NCBI GenBank assembly: GCA_017999215.1
Contig: JAGOBQ010000327.1
Location: 1 to 5,277 of the forward strand
From: Thermoanaerobaculia bacterium
GTDB lineage: Bacteria > Acidobacteriota > Thermoanaerobaculia > UBA5066
Direction of reading: 5' to 3'
DNA: 5,277 nt
Both the position numbers and the translations under genes were made by a program. Below are positions 1 to 5,277 of this stretch, one piece after another (the first letter of the stretch is position 1; the number at the start of each line of letters is the position of its first letter). Under the pieces are notes generated by a model. That model was not told where the DNA came from. It saw nothing but the letters and a program-made list of their open reading frames with translations, and ran no database searches.

Positions 1-268
1 CGCCCCGCGCCGCGCGGGCCCCGGTGAGGACCGCGAAGCTCTGGCCGGTGCTCCGCTCGTGCCGCAGCGCCCGCAGGCGGTCGAAGCCCTCCGCGGCGAG
101 AGTCTTCAGCATCTCGAACGTCGCGTCGGTCGACCCGTCGTCGACGTAGATCAGCTCGTATTCGAAGGCCCCGTCGAGGGCCTGCCGGACCTCGGCGACG
201 AGGGGGCGGACGTTCTCCGCCTCGTTCCGGGCAGGAATGACGACCGAGAGGAAAGGCTGTTCGGGCAT
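1..268 (-). CDS. Family 2 glycosyltransferase, DPM1-like (N-terminal part, cut by left window edge)
   Basis: Reading the minus strand from an ATG at 268 gives 89 open codons up to the window edge. The protein begins MPEQPFLSVVIPARNEAENV. Residues 8-20 are the first beta strand and nucleotide-binding loop of GT-A fold family 2 enzymes. Residues 41-49 (YVDDGSTDA) carry the DDGS motif that contacts the nucleotide-sugar. Residues 69-89 (RHERSTGQSFAVLTGARAARG) match the segment that in dolichol- or undecaprenyl-phosphate sugar transferases precedes the metal-binding DxD region, which lies outside the window. The family transfers a sugar from a nucleotide donor, often to a polyprenyl phosphate at the cytoplasmic membrane face. 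The actual substrate cannot be read here. There is no signal peptide, as expected. The ribosome binding site is weak (GAAAG about 5 bases upstream). No ATG, GTG or TTG occurs in frame in the nine codons just upstream, so 268 is the likeliest start. It is divergent from the secreted-protein gene. Confidence 0.9.
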   Translation of the reverse strand, partial: MPEQPFLSVVIPARNEAENVRPLVAEVRQALDGAFEYELIYVDDGSTDATFEMLKTLAAEGFDRLRALRHERSTGQSFAVLTGARAARG

Positions 269-342
269 GCCGTCTTTCGTCGCGCGAAGCAGCCTCCGTT
301 CCGGTCGGCTCCCCGTACGCGAAGCGGTGATTTTCGCTCATT

Positions 343-361
343 TTCCCGAACGGTTCCCGAA
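343..361. repeat. Tandem TTCCCGAA direct repeat, possible operator in divergent intergenic region
   Basis: TTCCCGAA occurs at 343-350 and again at 354-361, so the two copies start 11 bases apart, about one helical turn. The junction also forms an inverted repeat, GAAC-G-GTTC (348-356). It lies between the divergent starts at 268 and 476, next to the most AT-rich patch of the gap (327-344, with TTTTC twice). Direct repeats one turn apart are a common form of regulator site. The regulator and the function are inferred only, and chance repetition is possible. Confidence 0.35.
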
Positions 362-461
362 GCCGGCCGCGCGGCCGCCTGGGCGCCGACGGCGGAAGGT
401 TTCTGGACGGCTTCCTCTCCCCATCCGTAGACTCTTCCGACGCCCTCTCGAAATCGCCCCC

Positions 462-468
462 GGAGGAG
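462..468 (+). promoter_or_regulatory. Shine-Dalgarno sequence deciding a TTG start
   Basis: GGAGGAG lies 7 bases before the TTG at 476. This is strong complementarity to the 16S rRNA 3' end at good spacing. It is the main reason to accept the non-ATG start, because the encoded signal peptide begins exactly here and the next in-frame methionine is residue 151. Confidence 0.8.
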
Positions 469-475
469 AAGGACC

Positions 476-2272
476 TTGCCGAAGCCTCACGAAGCCGGGA
501 CTCGCTCGTCCCTGACGTCCGCGGCGCTCGTCGCGTTCGCAATCCTCGCCCTTTCCCCGGCCCGCGCGGCCCTCGGAAACCCGGACCCTCCGCCCGCCCG
601 CGCCTCGCTGACGATCCCGTTCCTCTCTCCGAACGAGAGGGGCGAAGAGACGCTCGTCGTCTCGCTCGCCCCGATACGCGAGGGAGAGCGCGGCCGCCCC
701 GAAAACCCCTTCGCCGAGAAGAGGATCTCCCTTCCCCCCGCCCCCGAGCGGTCGCGCGTTTCCTTCGACGGCCTCGAGGCGGGGCGATGGCTCCTCTCCT
801 GGAAGGGGCCCGGCATCGCCGAGGAGGAGAAGGCGTTCACCGTCGGGAAGACGCCCGTCGTCGCGGAGGTCGTCGTCCTGAAGGCGGGGCGGACGCTCCG
901 CGGCAACGTCCGGGACGACCTCGGGATGGTCGTCGAGGGGGCCTTCATCCGGGTCGGCCCCGGCCGGGAGTACTTCGTCGATTCGCCCCTGCCGGAGGTC
1001 TCGGCCCTGAGCGGCAGCGACGGGACGTTCGCGCTCGCGGGCCTCCCGGTCGACGGGACGCTCGCGTGGAACGCGACGGCGAAGGGGCACGTCTCCGCGA
1101 ATGGGCGGCTCGGAGGGGAGACGCGCCTCGAGATCGTCCTCTCGAGGGCGCACCGCGTCACGGGGCGCGTCGTCGACGCGGACGGGACGCCGATCGCCGA
1201 AGCGGGGATCAACCCGGGCTATTTCGAGCCGGGACCCGACGGGCGCCCCCGCTCGCACCACGGTCACCCGGGCCGGGTCCGGACCGACGAGCTCGGTCGC
1301 TTCTCCTTCGACCGGCCCTACCTCTTCCCCGGGAACGTCTTCGTCCGCGCGAAGGGATACCTGACGCGGGTCGTCTCGCTCGAGGCCGTCGGCTCCGGTG
1401 CGCCGCGGGAGCTCGACCTCGGGGACCTCGCGCTCGAGAAGGGCCGGACGGTGACCGGGCGGGTCCGCACCGCCTCGGACGGCCGTGCGGTGCAGGGGGC
1501 GACCGTCGTGGCAGCCTGGACGACGGGCGCAGGAGCGTCGCGGGCAGCCGACGGGACGCAGGCGGAGACCGACGCCGAGGGGGCGTTCGAGCTGACCGGC
1601 CTGCCGCGCGAAAAGGGCGTCCGCGTCGCCGCCTCGGCTCCGACGTTCGCGAGGAGCTCGGCCTCCCTCGGAGCCGACGCCGATTCCCTCGAACTCCTCC
1701 TCGGCAAGGGGGGGCGGATCGAGGGAGAGCTCTGCGGGACGCCGGCCGAGCTCGCCCGCTCGACGATCGCCTACGGCGCGGGCGGAGAGTTCGCCTCGGG
1801 CAGGAACTCTCTCCCGATCGGCCCGGACGGACGCTTCGTCGTCGAGAACGCCGAGACGGGCCGATGGCACCTCCTTCGTTCCTGGACGTTCCGCGACGCG
1901 AGCGGCGCGTTCCGCTCCGGAAGCCTCGGCGTCTCGTCGGTGGAGGCCCGCGTCGTCGTCGAGGAGGGGGCCACGGCGCGCGTCCGGCTCGCCTGCGACG
2001 GCCCCCTCGTGACGGGCACGCTGAAGGCGAACGGCCTCCCGCTCGGCGACCGCGTCCTCACCCTCACGATCGCGAACCGCTCCTTCGCCGCCGGCTTCGT
2101 CGAAGCGGGAACGGGAGCCTTCGCGATCCGGGTCCCGACCCCCGGCCGGTGGTCGAGCTGGGAACCGTCGCCCCCGAGGGGGATGGCGTTCGTCGCGCCG
2201 TCCTGCGACGTGCCGCCCGAGGGACTCGCCGGCTGCGTGCTCGACGTAACTCCGATTCCCGCCTCGGAGTGA
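476..2272 (+). CDS. Secreted protein with carboxypeptidase-regulatory-like (Ig-like) beta-sandwich repeats, function unknown
   Basis: The product has 598 residues and starts at TTG with a strong Shine-Dalgarno sequence. Residues 1-31 form a Sec signal peptide: a charged N-terminus, a hydrophobic core at about 14-27, and a signal peptidase I site after ARA (29-31). There is no lipobox cysteine. The rest is a chain of beta-sandwich units. Five units open with a G-x-(V/L/I)-x-G pattern near residues 138, 226, 323, 412 and 509. Each closes with a DGxF/EGAF-type strand followed by a hydrophobic run near 182, 272, 367, 450 and 546. This is the usual look of CarboxypepD_reg-like, CnaB-like or transthyretin-like domains. 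Residues 42-123 may be a divergent sixth unit, since GLEAGRWLL (99-107) resembles AETGRWHLL (459-467). Four cysteines (420, 507, 577, 587) could form disulfides outside the cytoplasm. I see no catalytic motif, membrane anchor or sorting signal, so a structural, binding or surface role is inferred. It is transcribed away from the glycosyltransferase, and no clear terminator follows it. Confidence 0.85.
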   Translation: MPKPHEAGTRSSLTSAALVAFAILALSPARAALGNPDPPPARASLTIPFLSPNERGEETLVVSLAPIREGERGRPENPFAEKRISLPPAPERSRVSFDGLEAGRWLLSWKGPGIAEEEKAFTVGKTPVVAEVVVLKAGRTLRGNVRDDLGMVVEGAFIRVGPGREYFVDSPLPEVSALSGSDGTFALAGLPVDGTLAWNATAKGHVSANGRLGGETRLEIVLSRAHRVTGRVVDADGTPIAEAGINPGYFEPGPDGRPRSHHGHPGRVRTDELGRFSFDRPYLFPGNVFVRAKGYLTRVVSLEAVGSGAPRELDLGDLALEKGRTVTGRVRTASDGRAVQGATVVAAWTTGAGASRAADGTQAETDAEGAFELTGLPREKGVRVAASAPTFARSSASLGADADSLELLLGKGGRIEGELCGTPAELARSTIAYGAGGEFASGRNSLPIGPDGRFVVENAETGRWHLLRSWTFRDASGAFRSGSLGVSSVEARVVVEEGATARVRLACDGPLVTGTLKANGLPLGDRVLTLTIANRSFAAGFVEAGTGAFAIRVPTPGRWSSWEPSPPRGMAFVAPSCDVPPEGLAGCVLDVTPIPASE

Positions 2273-2330
2273 CACGGCACCGCCGAATCGCTCCGTTTTC
2301 GCCGCCGTTTCCCGGGGCCCTTTCGCGGAC

Positions 2331-2360
2331 TTGACAGACGGTCCCGTGTTGTGCTGCATT
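2331..2360 (+). promoter_or_regulatory. Candidate sigma-70-type promoter of isocitrate lyase
   Basis: A perfect TTGACA -35 box lies at 2331-2336. The best -10 at suitable spacing is TGCATT (2355-2360, 18-base spacer), a poor match to TATAAT. Transcription would start near 2367 and leave a leader of about 20 to 45 bases, depending on the start codon. The weak -10 suggests either activator dependence or that only the -35 box is meaningful. The call rests on sequence pattern alone. Confidence 0.45.
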
Positions 2361-2364
2361 GCAG
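2354..2364. promoter_or_regulatory. Small inverted repeat CTGCA-T-TGCAG, possible operator
   Basis: Five-base arms (2354-2358 and 2360-2364) flank one central base and overlap the candidate -10 box of the isocitrate lyase gene. A regulator bound here would block RNA polymerase. Glyoxylate-shunt genes are commonly repressed or activated according to acetate or fatty-acid supply, so an operator here is plausible. The arms are short and the match could be chance. Confidence 0.3.
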
Positions 2365-2400
2365 AATTCCGATAGAGTGCCCTCCATGTCCACCTACGAC

Positions 2401-2407
2401 GAGGAGG
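2401..2407 (+). promoter_or_regulatory. Shine-Dalgarno sequence bearing on the isocitrate lyase start
   Basis: GAGGAGG ends 5 bases before the ATG at 2413. The alternative ATG at 2386 has only a weak AGAG (2374-2377) 8 bases upstream. The motif lies inside the reading frame that would be used from 2386, where it encodes Glu-Glu-Ala, so it may be coincidental. Confidence 0.5.
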
Positions 2408-2412
2408 CGTTC

Positions 2413-3699
<1,287 letters not shown>

Positions 3700-3723
3700 C
3701 CGGCGCTCGGCCGGCATTCGGGG

Positions 3724-3759
3724 AAGGGGGAGGCGGTCACCGCCTCCCCCTTTTCTCTT
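3724..3759 (+). terminator. Rho-independent terminator after isocitrate lyase
   Basis: A perfect 11-bp GC-rich stem (3726-3736 with 3740-3750) closes a 3-base TCA loop. Two A-T pairs (3724-3725 with 3751-3752) extend it, and a T-rich run TTTTCTCTT (3751-3759) follows. It begins 25 bases after the isocitrate lyase stop. On the opposite strand the stem is followed only by TTCCCC, so it is a poor terminator for the convergent gene, although the hairpin itself would form in both transcripts. Confidence 0.9.
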
Positions 3760-3771
3760 GTGCGGCCGACC

Positions 3772-5277
3772 TCAGCCCCGGCCGCGGGCAGCCCGCTTCC
3801 GCCAGGCGTCGCCCCTCGCCTTCGCCCCGAGGGCGTCGAACGTGCTCGCCGCGACGAGAGCGGTCCGCGGCGACGGGCTCGCCCGGTACATCTGCTCGAG
3901 GAGACCGTCGACGCCCGCCCGGTCGCCCGAGAGGAAGCGGAGGACGGCGAGGCTCGTGTAGGCCTGCGTGTTGCCCGGGTAGGCCGCGATCTCGGCGTGG
4001 AACGCCGCCTCGGCCTCCGGGAGGCGGTTCAGGCGGGCGAGGGCGTCGGCCCGCTGAAGCTCGAGGTTCCAGACGCGCGGCAGGCGCAGCTCCTTCGCCC
4101 GCGCCGCGGCGCGCTCGACTTCGGCGAGCGCCTGGGCCGGGCGCCCGGCGCGGGAGAGCACTTCCGCGAGGGCGAGGAGCGCCCCCGGCTCCCCTCTCCC
4201 CTCGCCGGACGCCGCCCGTGCCTCCTTCTCCGCCGCCGCGACGTCCCCCTTCGCGAGCAGGACGCGCGCCAGGAGGACCCGGCCGCCGACCGGGAGAGAG
4301 CGCGCCGCCTCGCGCGCCAGCCGCTCCGCCTCGTCGAAGCGCTTCCTGCGAAGCTCGACGAGGCCGAGCGAGACGGTGATGTCAGGGAGCGGGACGGGCG
4401 AGCGCGAGAGCGCCTCGCGGTAGGTCGCGGCCGCCTCTTCGTCGCGCCCCGCCTCGACGAGGAGCTCGGCGAGCTTGATCCGCGCCTCGGTCATCCCGGG
4501 GTTCTCCGCGAGCATCCCCTGAAGGTGCGCGACCGCGTCCTCGATCCGCCCCTCGCGCGCGAGGCGCCACCCCTCCTCCATCTTCCGGAGGCTCGCGACG
4601 TTGTCGACGGGGTTCGGCAGATCGGCCGAGCTGCCGCGGTCGCGCAGGCCGCCGAGGTAGCCGAGCGCGGCGAGCCGCTTCAGCGTCTCCTCGTCCTCCG
4701 GCGCGGGCGTCTCGTTCCCCGTCGGAAAGCGGAGGAGGTCGCGGGCGAGGCGCGCCGCCGTCTCCCGCTCCGACGCGACGAGGTCGTTCTTCTCGGCCGG
4801 GTCGGCGACGTAGTCGTAGAGCTCGGGGCGGGGGCCGTGGATGTAGTGCCACCGCCCGTCCACCGCGCTCTTCAGGTCGGCCCAGCCGAGCTGGAGCCGC
4901 GGGTAGAGCGTCTCCCCGTAGAGCGTCCGCGGGGTCGCCCCTTCCACCGCGCTCGCGAGGAGCGAGCGCCCGCTCACGCCCTGGGGCGTGGGCAGGCCGA
5001 GGAGCGACGTGACCGTCGGGAAGATGTCGGAGAGCTGGACCGGCGCCGGCACGCGCCGCCCCCCGCCGGCGTTCCCGGGGAGCTTCAGGAAGAGCGGCAC
5101 CTGGAGCGCCTCACGGTAGAGGAGGAGCGAGTGCTGCTCCTCGCCGTGGTCGCCGAGCCCCTCGCCGTGGTCCGAGGTGACGATCACGATCGCCTTCTCG
5201 TAGATCCCGAGCGCCCGCAGGTGGTCGAGCAGCTCGCCGACGACCGCGTCGGCCGTCGCGATCTCGGCCTCGTACGT
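3772..5277 (-). CDS. Sulfatase/alkaline-phosphatase-superfamily enzyme with C-terminal TPR repeats (5' end beyond right window edge)
   Basis: The minus-strand frame is open from the window edge to a TGA at 3772-3774, giving 501 C-terminal residues. The GTG at 5187 is internal, since the 30 codons before it (TYEAEIATADAVVGELLDHL and on) are typical sulfatase sequence. Numbering from the first residue in the window, 1-165 are the end of the hydrolase domain. TSDHGEGLGDHGEEQH (34-49) holds the Asp36-His37 metal ligands. LYDYVADPAEKNDL (153-166) is the usual sulfatase closing motif. A linker with RLAALGYLGG (201-210) follows. About seven TPR units then run at roughly 228-261, 262-294, 297-329, 330-360, 363-396, 401-435 and 436-470. 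The family hydrolyses sulfate esters or transfers or cleaves phospho-groups. The nucleophile region (CxPSR or a Thr/Ser equivalent) is outside the window, so substrate and true sulfatase activity are undecided. TPRs usually bind partner proteins. The signal peptide or membrane segments, if any, are also missing. It is convergent with isocitrate lyase. Confidence 0.93.
   Translation of the reverse strand, partial: TYEAEIATADAVVGELLDHLRALGIYEKAIVIVTSDHGEGLGDHGEEQHSLLLYREALQVPLFLKLPGNAGGGRRVPAPVQLSDIFPTVTSLLGLPTPQGVSGRSLLASAVEGATPRTLYGETLYPRLQLGWADLKSAVDGRWHYIHGPRPELYDYVADPAEKNDLVASERETAARLARDLLRFPTGNETPAPEDEETLKRLAALGYLGGLRDRGSSADLPNPVDNVASLRKMEEGWRLAREGRIEDAVAHLQGMLAENPGMTEARIKLAELLVEAGRDEEAAATYREALSRSPVPLPDITVSLGLVELRRKRFDEAERLAREAARSLPVGGRVLLARVLLAKGDVAAAEKEARAASGEGRGEPGALLALAEVLSRAGRPAQALAEVERAAARAKELRLPRVWNLELQRADALARLNRLPEAEAAFHAEIAAYPGNTQAYTSLAVLRFLSGDRAGVDGLLEQMYRASPSPRTALVAASTFDALGAKARGDAWRKRAARGRG

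Noticed and set aside
364..377. 14-base perfect palindrome CGGCCGCGCGGCCG in the divergent intergenic region
   Set aside because: It is composed only of G and C in a GC-rich genome, where such palindromes arise easily. No T-run follows it, so it is not a terminator, and there is no other evidence of function.
2273..2330. Possible terminator downstream of the secreted-protein gene
   Set aside because: Only short GC-rich complementarities are present, with no convincing stem followed by a T-tract, so none is called.
787..2334. 515-codon plus-strand frame overlapping the secreted-protein gene
   Set aside because: It is an Arg-rich shifted-frame shadow without a ribosome binding site or recognisable domain. 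The 476-2272 frame explains the region.
338..2359. 673-codon open frame on the minus strand antisense to the secreted-protein gene
   Set aside because: Its translation is Arg/Gly/Pro/Asp-rich with no recognisable domain, as expected opposite a GC-rich gene with few stop codons. The plus-strand frame has a signal peptide, repeats and a good ribosome binding site.

Overview
The window is GC-rich bacterial DNA, with G or C at most third codon positions. It holds four genes: two complete and two cut by the window edges. The high GC content, a sulfatase-like enzyme fused to tetratricopeptide (TPR) repeats, and a secreted protein built of carboxypeptidase-regulatory-like beta-sandwich repeats would fit an Acidobacteriota-type genome (for example the Thermoanaerobaculia) or another GC-rich soil or sediment lineage such as Myxococcota. 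This is an inference from style. No taxonomic marker is present.

Layout. (1) Positions 1-268, minus strand: the first 89 codons of a family 2 glycosyltransferase of the dolichol-phosphate-mannose-synthase-like type, running off the left edge. (2) Positions 269-475: a divergent intergenic region with a tandem TTCCCGAA repeat and a good Shine-Dalgarno sequence for the next gene. (3) Positions 476-2272, plus: a TTG-initiated, Sec-exported 598-residue protein with about five beta-sandwich repeats and unknown function. (4) Positions 2273-2412: an intergenic region with a candidate promoter that overlaps a small inverted repeat. (5) Positions 2413-3699 (or from 2386), plus: isocitrate lyase, the first enzyme of the glyoxylate shunt, with all expected active-site motifs. 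(6) Positions 3700-3771: a convergent gap with a strong intrinsic terminator. (7) Positions 3772-5277, minus: the C-terminal 501 residues of a sulfatase/alkaline-phosphatase-superfamily enzyme followed by about seven TPR repeats, running off the right edge.

The genes do not form an obvious pathway. Isocitrate lyase looks like a single-gene transcription unit, with its own candidate promoter and terminator and no malate synthase beside it. The other three genes suggest cell-envelope or exported functions: lipid-linked or surface glycosylation, a secreted beta-sandwich protein, and a sulfatase-type enzyme. Nothing shows that they work together. I found no tRNA, rRNA, CRISPR array, insertion sequence or recognisable novel defence or mobile system. 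The points worth a second look are the uncharacterised secreted protein, the sulfatase-TPR fusion and two small candidate operators.
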